A stretch of 64,000 nucleotides of DNA, from positions 368,889 to 432,888 of the forward strand of contig JBEKAA010000004.1 in assembly GCA_050018455.1 (NCBI GenBank). Reading direction: 5' to 3'. The notes beneath the pieces were generated by a model. That model did not search any database and was not told the origin of the DNA. It saw only the letters and a program-made list of their open reading frames with translations. The position numbers and the translations under genes were made by a program. The DNA comes from RBG-13-68-16 sp050018455 (GTDB taxonomy: Bacteria > Acidobacteriota > Thermoanaerobaculia > Thermoanaerobaculales > Thermoanaerobaculaceae). This document shows positions 29,133-37,077 of the stretch, one piece after another; within the stretch, counting starts at the first letter, position 1, and each line of letters starts with the position of its first letter.

Positions 29133-31985
29133 ATGGGCGTGACCGACATGAACCCCGCCGAGTGGCACAGGTTCGCGGAGAAGGCGCGGCTCGCGGTCGA
29201 ATCGTCGCTCGAGAGCCATTTCGAATCGGGCACGTCGGGGCTCGAAGTCGAGTTCAACGTGCTCAAGGGGGACCTGCAGCCGGTGCTCCGGGTCGGGTGG
29301 GGCCCCCAGAGCCGCTCCTTCGCGGACTACCTGCACGACCGCTTTCCTGCCTGGCTCGGGGAGAGGGCCCAGCTTGAGGTCTTCCACTGGATGACCGAGG
29401 TCGCAACACGCCCCTACTACTCGGCGCTCGGGGCGGCGTTCGAAGCGCGGGTGTTGGAGGGCCTCGTCCTGAACGCTCTGGCCGAGGCCGGCCTCTCGTT
29501 CGGGGAGCGCTTCTACGCACTTCACGGAACCCTCCCGATCCCGGTGGAGGTGGCCGAGGAGAGCATCCCGGAGGGTTGGAGCCTCGCCAAGAAGCGCTAC
29601 CTGGCGCGTTGCGTCGAGCTCTACGGCGCCTCGCTCGCGACGGCCGGCATCCACACCAATCACTCGTTCCCCGAGGCGCTGCTGTCGTGGGATTTCTTTC
29701 ACCTGCCGCGCCACGAGCGTGCCGAACAGAACCTGGTGGACTACCGCAACCGGGCGGTGATCCGGGCCACCCGGCTGCTGAGGCCGTACTGCCCGCTGTT
29801 CATAGCGATCTCCGCGGCCTCGCCTCTCGGTTGGGAGCGCGTGAACGGCCGGCCCGCCCTGGTGATCAACGGCGCCGACAGCAATCGCCTGCTGACCTTT
29901 CCGAACCCGGCCGCTCTGGACGTCCCGTACCTGTACGCGAGCCACGCCGACTACTTGAGGATCTCGTACGAGCTGGTTCGCAGCGGCATCCGCTTCGGCG
30001 CCAACAACTGGACGCCCGTGCGGGCCCGCTCCGACGTGGACCCGGTGAACAGGAACATCTCGGCCACGAGCGAGCAGCTGCGCCAGCTCTACAGCCGCGG
30101 GGTCTACTCGGCCGGCGAGCACCGTTCGCTCGAGGAGGCCGAACGCGCCCTGGTCGTTGAGAACCTCTGCGCCCGGGTGGACCTCCCGATGAACCGTGTC
30201 GAGGTACGCACGGACGAGGGCGGCGACACTCTCGAATTGGCGGTCGCCAAGGTTGCGCTCAAGGACCTCCTCCTAATGCGCATCTACGGCGACCCCGCGT
30301 TCGGCAGCGAGTACGCCTACGATGGTGGCGACGTCGAGCGCGCACGCCGCAACGAGCGCGAGGCTGCCGAGCGCGGGCTCGATGCGGTCGTCGTCGAGCC
30401 GTTCACGCGGCAGCCGGTGGCGGTTCGAGACTGGCTGGGCGCCGTCCTCGACGACCTTGCCCCTCTTGCCGAGGCGCTCGGCCGTACCGAGGAGATCGAG
30501 CCCCTGCGGGGCATGGCGGACGGGGCGCTGAATCCGGCGGCGGCGATGCGGGCCTGGCTGGAGTCCCGGTTGGGTGGCGGGGAGCGGGCGTCTTCGGGGT
30601 CACCGATCGTGCCCCTGGGACTTCTCCGGGAGTGGATGGAGGCGCGCGAGAGGTCTGTCGCCAGGGAGGTCCTGCGGATCGCCGGCTCGGTGAGGTCTCT
30701 GGGCGACGAGGCCGCCAAGCTTGCGGAGCTTCTGGGCCCGCTCGAGCGGGCGAGCCGCACCGGTACGTCGCTCCCGGTGCGCATCGCGCCGCACGGAGCC
30801 GAGGAGCGCGTCACGATGGAGGAAGGTCCGGTCGCGGAGGTGGTTTCGCTGGCCTCGGCGCTCGTCCGCATCCCCTCGGTGACGAACTGCGCTGACGAGA
30901 GGCCGGACGAGGTGCTCCGCTGTGCCCGTTTCATCGCGGGCCGCCTGCGCGAGGCCGGAGCGGAGGTGCGCCTGTGGGACGGCGGCCGCTACCCTGCGGT
31001 GTTCGCCGGCTTCCCCGGAAGGATCTGGGCGCCGGTGACGCTCGCGGGGCACTTCGACGTGGTGCGCCCTGACCCCAACGACTCCCAGTTCGAACCGGTG
31101 GTGGAAGGAGATTTTCTGTGGGGTCGCGGCTCGGCCGACATGAAGACCCTGGTCGCGTCGATCATGGTGTGGATGCGCCGGGTCATGACGGCGGGGCCGC
31201 CGTTCCCGGCGGTCAACCTCCTGCTCGTCGGCAACGAGGAGAACGGTGAGACCGAGCCGTTCGGGACGCGCCACGTCCTCGCGGACCTGAAGCGCGAGGC
31301 CGGCTGGTCCCCGGAGTTCATGATCGTGGGGGAGCGCACGGGCGAGCAGGGGAGCGAGCGGTTCGGCGAGGTGTGCACCTCCAACCGCGGCGTCGTGCGG
31401 GTCCGCCTCGTCGCGCGCGGGGAGCGCACCCACACGGGGTTCGCAAACGTTCCAGCGGATCTCCTGGATCGGTTGATAGCGGCACGGCAGCGAATCGGCG
31501 ACGCGCTCTTGCGGCACCTCACGCTGAGTTCGGAAGACGACTGGCAGAGCAGCGCGCGGTTCCCGTTCCTCACCGTGGGCGAGTCAGGCGTCTACAACCT
31601 CACGGCAGGCGAAGGGATGCTCGGCCTCGAGGTCCGCCCGATCCCCGAGGACGACGCGAGGGCGCTGGTCGCCGCGCTCCAGGAAGCGGCGCGTGAGCTC
31701 GACCTCGAGATGGCCGCCGATGTCGTCGAAGGCGGCGTGACGTGCCCGCCCGACAACCCGCACCTGGCGGGACTGCTCGCCGCAGTGGAGCGCGTCTCGG
31801 GTGCTCCGGCGCGCGTGGGGCGCAAGCTCGCCGGCACCTCGGCCCGCTTCGCGCCGGGCGGCAACGCGGCGGTCTGGGGGCAGAGCGGGATCGGGCCGCA
31901 CACCCGCCACGAGCGCCACTTCATCCCGTCCATCGAGCCCTACCTTCGGGTCCTCGACGCATTCGCCGGAACGCACGTGATTTAG
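29133..31985 (+). CDS. Glutamate-cysteine-ligase-like domain fused to an M20-family metallopeptidase
   Basis: A 950-residue two-domain protein. Residues about 15-480 look like a GCS-type carboxylate-amine ligase (GLEVEFNVLKGD, AGIHTNHSFPEALLSWDFF). Residues about 562-950 are an M20/ArgE/DapE-type hydrolase with all metal ligands: GHFDVVRPD, GRGSADMKT, the catalytic NEENGETE, VGERTG and the late HERHF. No stop separates them. A GAGGAG about nine bases before an internal ATG at 30816 could allow separate production of the peptidase. It follows a PLP aminotransferase, suggesting one pathway for an amide-bonded amino-acid derivative; the substrate is unknown. Start 29133 could instead be 29148. 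Confidence 0.75.
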   Translation: MGVTDMNPAEWHRFAEKARLAVESSLESHFESGTSGLEVEFNVLKGDLQPVLRVGWGPQSRSFADYLHDRFPAWLGERAQLEVFHWMTEVATRPYYSALGAAFEARVLEGLVLNALAEAGLSFGERFYALHGTLPIPVEVAEESIPEGWSLAKKRYLARCVELYGASLATAGIHTNHSFPEALLSWDFFHLPRHERAEQNLVDYRNRAVIRATRLLRPYCPLFIAISAASPLGWERVNGRPALVINGADSNRLLTFPNPAALDVPYLYASHADYLRISYELVRSGIRFGANNWTPVRARSDVDPVNRNISATSEQLRQLYSRGVYSAGEHRSLEEAERALVVENLCARVDLPMNRVEVRTDEGGDTLELAVAKVALKDLLLMRIYGDPAFGSEYAYDGGDVERARRNEREAAERGLDAVVVEPFTRQPVAVRDWLGAVLDDLAPLAEALGRTEEIEPLRGMADGALNPAAAMRAWLESRLGGGERASSGSPIVPLGLLREWMEARERSVAREVLRIAGSVRSLGDEAAKLAELLGPLERASRTGTSLPVRIAPHGAEERVTMEEGPVAEVVSLASALVRIPSVTNCADERPDEVLRCARFIAGRLREAGAEVRLWDGGRYPAVFAGFPGRIWAPVTLAGHFDVVRPDPNDSQFEPVVEGDFLWGRGSADMKTLVASIMVWMRRVMTAGPPFPAVNLLLVGNEENGETEPFGTRHVLADLKREAGWSPEFMIVGERTGEQGSERFGEVCTSNRGVVRVRLVARGERTHTGFANVPADLLDRLIAARQRIGDALLRHLTLSSEDDWQSSARFPFLTVGESGVYNLTAGEGMLGLEVRPIPEDDARALVAALQEAARELDLEMAADVVEGGVTCPPDNPHLAGLLAAVERVSGAPARVGRKLAGTSARFAPGGNAAVWGQSGIGPHTRHERHFIPSIEPYLRVLDAFAGTHVI

Positions 31986-32007
31986 TGCGTCGGGCCGGCG
32001 GGCTGCC

Positions 32008-32287
32008 GGGAGAGGAAAAAGGTGAAAGGGCAAACGGCAAGGGGAAGACGGGAGAGGTAATACCAATTTGCCATCAGTCGTAGAGCAAAGGTGTCATCCC
32101 GAGCGCAGCGAGGGATCTGGGAGGGGGCTGGTAGATCCAGGCTTTCCCCCACCCAGATTCCTCGTCGCTCCGCTCCGGAATGACATGTTCGATGGCAAAC
32201 TGGTATAAGAAGGAAGACGAAACGCAAAGGCCTTCGCGGGTTGCTGTCTTCCGTTTGACCGTTCCCCTTTCTTCGTTTTTCCTCTCC
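32008..32287 (+). repeat. Inverted heptamer arrays (family C) with another palindromic element between the arms
   Basis: Left-arm heptads GAGGAAA, AAGGTGA, AAGGGCA, AACGGCA and others run from 32010 to 32056. Complementary words GTCTTCC, GTTTGAC, CGTTCCC and CTTTCTT run from 32246 to 32287. The space that is a short core elsewhere is occupied here by a separate 151-bp palindrome. The site lies between convergent genes. Confidence 0.8.
32058..32208. repeat. Palindromic intergenic repeat with GTCATCCCGAG...CGAGGGATCTGGG arms
   Basis: The two halves are imperfect inverted copies of about 75 bp. The left half starts TAATACCAATTTGCCATC and contains GTCATCCCGAGCG and CGAGGGATCTGGG. The right half mirrors it with CCAGATTCCTCG and CCGGAATGACAT, and ends GATGGCAAACTGGTATAA. 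The GTCATTCCGAGCG...GGAATCT motif resembles a dispersed intergenic palindrome seen in many environmental bacteria. A half-copy occurs at 52530-52577. Confidence 0.75.
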
Positions 32288-32346
32288 GCTCGGGTCCGGG
32301 CCGACGACCGAGAGAGGCGCAGGGGCCTCGAACGGATATCGGGGCG

Positions 32347-33102
32347 CTACACGGGATTCGGGATGTCGAAGAACCGCACCTCGAGGTCGAAGCGCTTGGA
32401 GAGGAACTCGCCCAGCGAGCGGACGCCGAAGCGCTCGGTCGCATAGTGGCCCGCCGCGATAAAGTGGACACCTTCCTCTTCGGCGCGGTGCAGCACCCAC
32501 TCGCGAGCCTCGCCGGTGATGTAGGCGTCGAGCCCGGCTGCGACCGCCTCGTCGAAACCGGTCGGCGCGCCTCCGGTGACGATGCCTACCGACGCGACCA
32601 TCTCCGGACCGCCGAGGAACACCTGGGGCTGCTGACCGCAGACGGTCCGCACCCTGGCGAACAGCTCGTCGTCGGCGACGGGCGTCGGGAAGACCCCGGC
32701 GACGCCGAGCGCCACCCCGTCGAATACCCCGAACGCCTCGAGACCGTCGAGCCCTAGCTCCCGTGCCAGCACCGCCGCGTTGCCGTGTGCGGGATGACGG
32801 TCGAGCGGAAGGTGGTACGCGACCAGGTTCAGCTCGTTCTCGAGGAGGAGGCGGACACGTTCGCGGAACGACCCCACAAGCCGTTGCAGGTCTCCCCGCC
32901 AAAGGAGCCCGTGGTGGACGAGCACCACGTCGGCCCCCCACTCCGCCGCCTGGCTGAAGAGCTGGGCCGAGGCCGAGACGCCGGTCGCGATCCGTTCGAT
33001 CTCGGGGCGTCCAGCGACCTGCAGACCGTTGAGCGCGATGTCCTGCACCGAGTCAACCTCGAGCAGGTCGTCGAGGTACGCTACGAGCTGGTCGCGGTCC
33101 AT
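32347..33102 (-). CDS. Nif3-family (YbgI-like) metal-binding hydrolase
   Basis: This 251-residue member of the Nif3/DUF34 family has the conserved metal ligands: HHG in LVHHGLLW, HLPLDRHPAHGN, and GHYATE near the C terminus. The proteins form toroidal hexamers with a dinuclear metal site. GTP cyclohydrolase type I-like activity is annotated in databases but is weakly supported for most members. ATG 33102 begins MDRDQLVAYLDDLL. Upstream codons in frame fall within the repeat array and are excluded. Confidence 0.9.
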   Translation of the reverse strand: MDRDQLVAYLDDLLEVDSVQDIALNGLQVAGRPEIERIATGVSASAQLFSQAAEWGADVVLVHHGLLWRGDLQRLVGSFRERVRLLLENELNLVAYHLPLDRHPAHGNAAVLARELGLDGLEAFGVFDGVALGVAGVFPTPVADDELFARVRTVCGQQPQVFLGGPEMVASVGIVTGGAPTGFDEAVAAGLDAYITGEAREWVLHRAEEEGVHFIAAGHYATERFGVRSLGEFLSKRFDLEVRFFDIPNPV

Positions 33103-33153
33103 GTCCCCATTTGAACTCAGGTCATCCGTCCGCGCAACCCCGTCCGGCCCCGG

Positions 33154-33405
33154 GGCAGAGGAACGGAGGAGCAAGGGAGCAAGAAACCGCAGGAAGGTTC
33201 GCAGGTTCGGACGTTCAGAGAACTGCGGGGTCAGAGGTGAAAGGAAAAAGGTCAAACTGAAGACAAGATCCTGCAACGGCCCTTGGCTTGACGTGTCGTG
33301 TTTTCCCTTTGACCTTTTCCGTTTGACCTTTTGCCTGGCCCAGCCGAACCTCCGAACAGGCGGGTCTCGGCCCCTCTGCTCCTCCGCCCCCTTGCTCCTC
33401 TGCTG
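33154..33405 (+). repeat. Compound mirror-nested array: A-B-C core C'-B'-A' (second copy of the order)
   Basis: Left: A octads (GCAGAGGA, ACGGAGGA, GCAAGGGA; 33154-33183), B octads GGTTCGCA/GGTTCGGA (33194-33220), C heptads GAGGTGA/AAGGTCA (33234-33258). Core of about 42 bp. Right: C' TTTGACC/TTTTCCG heptads (33301-33332), B' CCGAACCTCCGAAC (33345-33357), A' GCCCCTCT/GCTCCTCC octads (33370-33405). The nesting order equals that at 26212-26477, although here the flanking genes are divergent. It sits just upstream of the cinA promoter. Confidence 0.9.
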
Positions 33406-33441
33406 ATGGCCCGAGAGAGTAGTCGGGCCGCTCCTCCAGGC

Positions 33442-33447
33442 TACAAT
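33442..33447 (+). promoter_or_regulatory. -10 box of cinA, probably leaderless
   Basis: GGCTACAAT gives a TACAAT -10 hexamer ending 7 bp before the A of the cinA ATG at 33454. The expected transcription start therefore coincides with the start codon. No Shine-Dalgarno sequence precedes the ATG. The -35 is not well defined. Confidence 0.5.
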
Positions 33448-33453
33448 CCCGAC

Positions 33454-34686
33454 ATGTCCAACCCGCGCCCGGCAGCGTTCGTGGCGGTCGGCTCGGAGCT
33501 CCTGCGCACCGAGAGGGTGGACACCAACTCGGTGCTGGCCGGTTTTCTCCTGGCCCCCTGCGGCTTTGCGTTCGTGGAAAAACGGTGCGTCGAGGACAAC
33601 ATCGACGCGATCGCGACCGCGATCAGCGAGCTGCTGTCGCGCGCCGAGCTCGTGCTCGTGAGCGGAGGGCTGGGGCCGACCGCCGACGACGTGACCCGCG
33701 AGGCGGCCGCCCGGTCGCTCGGCCTCGCTCTCGAGCGGGACCCGCGCCTCGAGACAGCTCTCGTCGAGCGGTTTCGGCAGCGCGGCCGCGAGATGCCGGC
33801 GATCGCCCTCCGGATGGCGGACGTACTCGCCGGCGCCGAGGTGCTTTCCAACCCGGTCGGCACCGCGCCGGGGCAGCTCGTTTTCGCGGGCGAGCGGGCG
33901 CTGGTTCTGCTGCCGGGGGTGCCGGTCGAGTTCGAGCAGATCCTCAGACGGCACCTGCTGCCGCGCTGGTCCTTGGCTAATGGCGTTGTCACCAGGACGC
34001 TGCGGCTGGCGGGCGTGTACGAGTCGCAGGTTGAGCAGCGGGTGTCGCCCCTCTACGAGCGCTTCGGGCGCGAGCGTGTGACGATCCTGGCCGCGCGAGG
34101 CCAGGTGCTGCTCGTGCTGTCGGCTTCAGGGGAGGGTGCCCGGGCCGAGCTCGCCGAGATGGAGGCGGCCTTCTCCGCCGTGGCGGGTCCCGACCTGTAC
34201 GGGCGCGACGGCGACACGCTGGCCGGCGTAGTCCTCGCGCAGCTGGCGCGACGCGGGTGGCGACTGGCCACCGCGGAGTCGTGCACCGGCGGGATGATCG
34301 GCGCCCAGATCACGGCCGTGCCGGGCTCGAGCGCAAGCTACGTGGGCGGAATCGTCGCGTACTCAAACGAGCTCAAGCAGCGTCTGCTCGCGGTGGCTGA
34401 GGAGCTTCTCTCGTCGCGCGGAGCGGTGAGCCGAGAGGTTGCCCTGGCGATGGCCGTTGGCGCCCGGGCGCTCGGGGCCGAGTGCGGGCTGGCGGTCACC
34501 GGGATCGCCGGGCCGGACGGCGGGAGCGACGACAAGCCCGTGGGCACGGTGCACATCGTCGCGGCGACGCCGGCCGGCGCGCGGCACGCGCACCACCAGT
34601 TTCCGGGCGACCGCGCCATGGTCCGCGAGATCACCGCGAACTTCGCGCTCGATCTCCTGCGGCGGGCGCTGGCGGAGGGAGCGTGA
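33454..34686 (+). CDS. cinA: CinA-family competence/damage-inducible protein (NMN amidohydrolase)
   Basis: A 410-residue two-domain protein. The N-terminal MoaB/Mog-like domain starts FVAVGSELLR and has GGLGPTADDVTREA. The C-terminal CinA deamidase domain has TAESCTGGMIGAQIT with the catalytic Ser/Thr region, VGGIVAYSNELKQ and AVTGIAGPDGGSDDKPVG. The C-terminal domain hydrolyses nicotinamide mononucleotide in pyridine-nucleotide recycling. ATG 33454 begins the conserved fold. Its stop overlaps the thpR GTG. First gene of cinA-thpR-plsY-gpsA. Confidence 0.95.
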   Translation: MSNPRPAAFVAVGSELLRTERVDTNSVLAGFLLAPCGFAFVEKRCVEDNIDAIATAISELLSRAELVLVSGGLGPTADDVTREAAARSLGLALERDPRLETALVERFRQRGREMPAIALRMADVLAGAEVLSNPVGTAPGQLVFAGERALVLLPGVPVEFEQILRRHLLPRWSLANGVVTRTLRLAGVYESQVEQRVSPLYERFGRERVTILAARGQVLLVLSASGEGARAELAEMEAAFSAVAGPDLYGRDGDTLAGVVLAQLARRGWRLATAESCTGGMIGAQITAVPGSSASYVGGIVAYSNELKQRLLAVAEELLSSRGAVSREVALAMAVGARALGAECGLAVTGIAGPDGGSDDKPVGTVHIVAATPAGARHAHHQFPGDRAMVREITANFALDLLRRALAEGA

Positions 34687-35261
34687 GGCTCTTCGTTGCC
34701 GTCGAGCTGCCACAGGCCGTGCGCGAGGTGCTGGCCGCCGGGCTGGGGCGGCTGAAGGCCGATCAGCCTTCGGCGCGATGGGTGCGAGCGGAGGGGATGC
34801 ACGTCACGCTCAAATTCCTGGGCGAGCAGCCCGAGGAGATCGTCGACGGCTTGGGCCGGGCGGTGCCGCCATTGCTCGCAGCGCTGCCGGCGGTGCACGT
34901 GAGGCTGGGCGGGGGAGGCTTCTTCCCGCACGACCGGCGGCCGCGCGTGGCGTGGGTGGGGGGCGAGGCCGCAGGGCTGGAGAGCTGGGCGCGCGCGGTG
35001 GAGGAGGCGGCGTCCTCGTTGGGGGTGCCACACGAGCCGCGGCCGTTCTCGCTTCACCTGACGCTGGCGCGGCTGGACCGTCCATGGGGAGTGCAGGCGG
35101 TGGAGCACTTCCAGGTCCAGGTCGGAAAGTGGCGGTTCCCGGACTTCACGCCGCGCGAGATCGTGCTCTTCCAGAGCGAACTGGGACCTGCGGGCGCGGC
35201 CTACACGGTGCTGCGGCGGTGGCCGGCAGGGGCGCCGTCGGAGGAGAGCGATGGAACGTGA
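34683..35261 (+). CDS. thpR: RNA 2',3'-cyclic phosphodiesterase (2'-5' RNA ligase family)
   Basis: This 192-residue 2H phosphoesterase opens 2',3'-cyclic phosphates of RNA. Both HxT/S-hydrophobic signatures are present: HVTL in GMHVTLKFLGE and HLTL in FSLHLTLARL, with the expected spacing. The GTG at 34683 overlaps the cinA stop (GTGA), and the gene end overlaps plsY by 11 bp, so translation is probably coupled along the operon. Adjacent cinA and thpR are a common pairing. Confidence 0.94.
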   Translation: MRLFVAVELPQAVREVLAAGLGRLKADQPSARWVRAEGMHVTLKFLGEQPEEIVDGLGRAVPPLLAALPAVHVRLGGGGFFPHDRRPRVAWVGGEAAGLESWARAVEEAASSLGVPHEPRPFSLHLTLARLDRPWGVQAVEHFQVQVGKWRFPDFTPREIVLFQSELGPAGAAYTVLRRWPAGAPSEESDGT

Positions 35262-35847
35262 CCTGATGCTGGTCGGCGCGTACCTCCTGGGCTCGATCCC
35301 GTTCGCCTGGCTTTTCGTGAAAGCGGCGGGGCGAGGCGACGTGCGCCGGATAGGCTCGGGCAACGTCGGCGCCACCAACGCCATGCGCGCTGCGGGGTGG
35401 AAGATCGCGCTTCCGATCGCGCTGCTCGACATCGGCAAAGGGATCGCGGCCGTGCTGCTCATGCGGGCCGTGACGCCCAACCCCGACTGGGCGGCGGCGG
35501 CCGGTTTCGCCGCGGTCGTCGGGCACTGTTTTCCCGTGTGGCTGAAGTTCTCGGGCGGCAAGGGCGTGGCGACCGGCGCCGGGGTCTTCTTCACTCTGGC
35601 GTGGCCGACGATGGTGGCTGTGGCCGTCGTGTGGCTCGTCGTGCTGGCGCTTTTCCGGACGGTCTCTCTCGCGAGTGTGATCGCCGCCGCGTCGCTCCCG
35701 GTGGTGCTGTTTTTCCTCGCGCACCCCACGTCGCCGGTGATGGTGTGCGCGGTCCTCACGGTTGCAGTGATCATCTGGCGGCACCGCGGCAATCTGGCAC
35801 GCCTGGCACGCCGCGAGGAACCGCATTTCGGGGAGAAGAAGCGATGA
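35251..35847 (+). CDS. plsY: Glycerol-3-phosphate acyltransferase PlsY
   Basis: This 198-residue integral membrane enzyme acylates glycerol-3-phosphate from acyl-phosphate, the first step of phospholipid synthesis. Conserved motifs: LLGSIPFAWLF, the glycine-rich IGSGNVGATNAMRA, and LKFSGGKGVATGAG. Five hydrophobic segments are visible. The ATG at 35251 lies within the end of thpR. It is followed by gpsA with a 4-bp ATGA overlap, placing two successive enzymes of glycerolipid supply together. Confidence 0.96.
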   Translation: MERDLMLVGAYLLGSIPFAWLFVKAAGRGDVRRIGSGNVGATNAMRAAGWKIALPIALLDIGKGIAAVLLMRAVTPNPDWAAAAGFAAVVGHCFPVWLKFSGGKGVATGAGVFFTLAWPTMVAVAVVWLVVLALFRTVSLASVIAAASLPVVLFFLAHPTSPVMVCAVLTVAVIIWRHRGNLARLARREEPHFGEKKR

Positions 35848-36845
35848 AGATCGCGGTCGTGGGCGCCGGGAGCTGGGGCACCGCCCTGGCGAGCCACCTG
35901 TCCCGGGCGGGGCGGGAGGTCTCGTTGTGGGCGCACGAGCCGGAAATCGTCGAGGGTGTCCGGACGCAACGCCGCAACCCGCTGTTCCTGCCGGAGTTCG
36001 AACTCCCGACCGGGGTGCTCGCCACCTCGGACATCGCTGAGGCGGTGGCCGGCGCTGCGGCGGTCGTGTTCGTCGTCCCCGTCCAGTTCGCTCGCGCCGT
36101 GCTGCGCGAGTTGAGCGGGCACCTGCCGGCCGCCGCGACGTTCGTCTCGGCAAGCAAGGGAATCGAGGTCGCGACGCTTTCCCGCATGGACGAAGTGGTG
36201 ACCGCGGAGCTCGGCCTCGGCCCGGAGAGGTTCGTCGCGCTCTCCGGTCCATCCTTCGCCCGAGAGGTCGCGGAAGGGCGGCCGACGGCCGCGGTTCTCG
36301 CCGGGCGGGACGGCTCGACCCTGACCGGGCTCCAGCGGGCGTTCTCGAACGAGACGTTCCGCTTCTACACCGCGTCGGATGTCGTCGGCGTCGAGCTCGC
36401 TGGCGCGCTGAAGAACGTCGTCGCGATCGCTGCCGGCATGGCCGAAGGGTTGCGGCTGGGGCAGAACGCCACCGCGGCGCTGCTGACCCGCGGGTTGCAC
36501 GAGATCGCACGGCTCGGAGTGCGTCTTGGCGGTCGGCAAGAGACGTTCCGCGGTCTCGCCGGCATGGGAGACCTCGTGCTCACGTGCTCCCCCGGCAGCC
36601 TCTCGAGAAATCGCAGCGTGGGCGAGCGTCTCGGCCTCGGCGAGAAGCTTCCCGACATCCTCGCCGGGCGCGAGGTCGCGGAAGGTGTGCCCACGACCAG
36701 GGCGGCGGCCGAACTCGCCCGCAGGAACGCCGTAGAGATGCCGATCACCTTCACCGTCGAGGCGATCCTCGACGGGCGGATCGCCCCGCGTGAGGCCGTG
36801 ATCGCGCTGATGACCCGGTCCCTGAAAGAGGAATCGGCCCTCTAG
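35844..36845 (+). CDS. gpsA: Glycerol-3-phosphate dehydrogenase [NAD(P)+]
   Basis: This 333-residue cytoplasmic enzyme reduces dihydroxyacetone phosphate to glycerol-3-phosphate, the PlsY substrate. The Rossmann motif is VVGAGSWGTALA. Further blocks are SASKGIE, ALSGPSFAREVAEGRPTA, the catalytic Lys region GALKNVVAIAAGMAEGL, and GLAGMGDLVLTCSP with SRNR. ATG 35844 overlaps the plsY stop. It is the last gene of the operon, followed by a paired octamer array. Confidence 0.97.
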   Translation: MKIAVVGAGSWGTALASHLSRAGREVSLWAHEPEIVEGVRTQRRNPLFLPEFELPTGVLATSDIAEAVAGAAAVVFVVPVQFARAVLRELSGHLPAAATFVSASKGIEVATLSRMDEVVTAELGLGPERFVALSGPSFAREVAEGRPTAAVLAGRDGSTLTGLQRAFSNETFRFYTASDVVGVELAGALKNVVAIAAGMAEGLRLGQNATAALLTRGLHEIARLGVRLGGRQETFRGLAGMGDLVLTCSPGSLSRNRSVGERLGLGEKLPDILAGREVAEGVPTTRAAAELARRNAVEMPITFTVEAILDGRIAPREAVIALMTRSLKEESAL

Positions 36846-36893
36846 CCCGCGCACTTTGTGATAGGCCCAACGGCGGCGACGCGGCTCCGGGCC

Positions 36894-37044
36894 AGCGGAG
36901 GGGCAGAGGAGCAGAGACCATTCGAAAGTGCGAAGGTTCGGCACCAGCAGAGGAGCGGAGGAGCATGGGAGCTGAGGAGAAAAAGACGGCCTCAGTCTGA
37001 CTTGCTTCTTGCTCCTCTGCTTCTCTGCTCCTCAGCACCTCTGC
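36894..37044 (+). repeat. Octamer arrays (A, partial B, A core A') between gpsA and the rluA-family gene
   Basis: A words AGCGGAGG/GGCAGAGG/AGCAGAGA run at 36894-36917, then B-like words (TTCGAAAGTGCGAAGGTTCG) at 36921-36940. A second A run follows at 36946-36979. After a core of about 27 bp, the complementary A' octads GCTCCTCT/GCTTCTCT run at 37007-37044. No B' arm is seen on the right, so this site is asymmetric. The flanking genes are convergent. Confidence 0.8.
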
Positions 37045-37077
37045 CAATCTCTACGGACCCCTGACCCCGTCTTGATG

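Noticed and set aside
27657..31985. One uninterrupted frame suggesting a 1442-residue aminotransferase-ligase-peptidase protein
   Set aside because: The aminotransferase C terminus is clearly in another frame after 29061 and ends at 29128. The join is best explained by a missing base, so only the ligase-peptidase fusion is accepted.
36890..37060. Simple bidirectional terminator between gpsA and the rluA-family gene
   Set aside because: Arms are complementary, but there are no T-tracts and the same arrays also lie between divergent and same-direction genes, so terminator is not used as the call.
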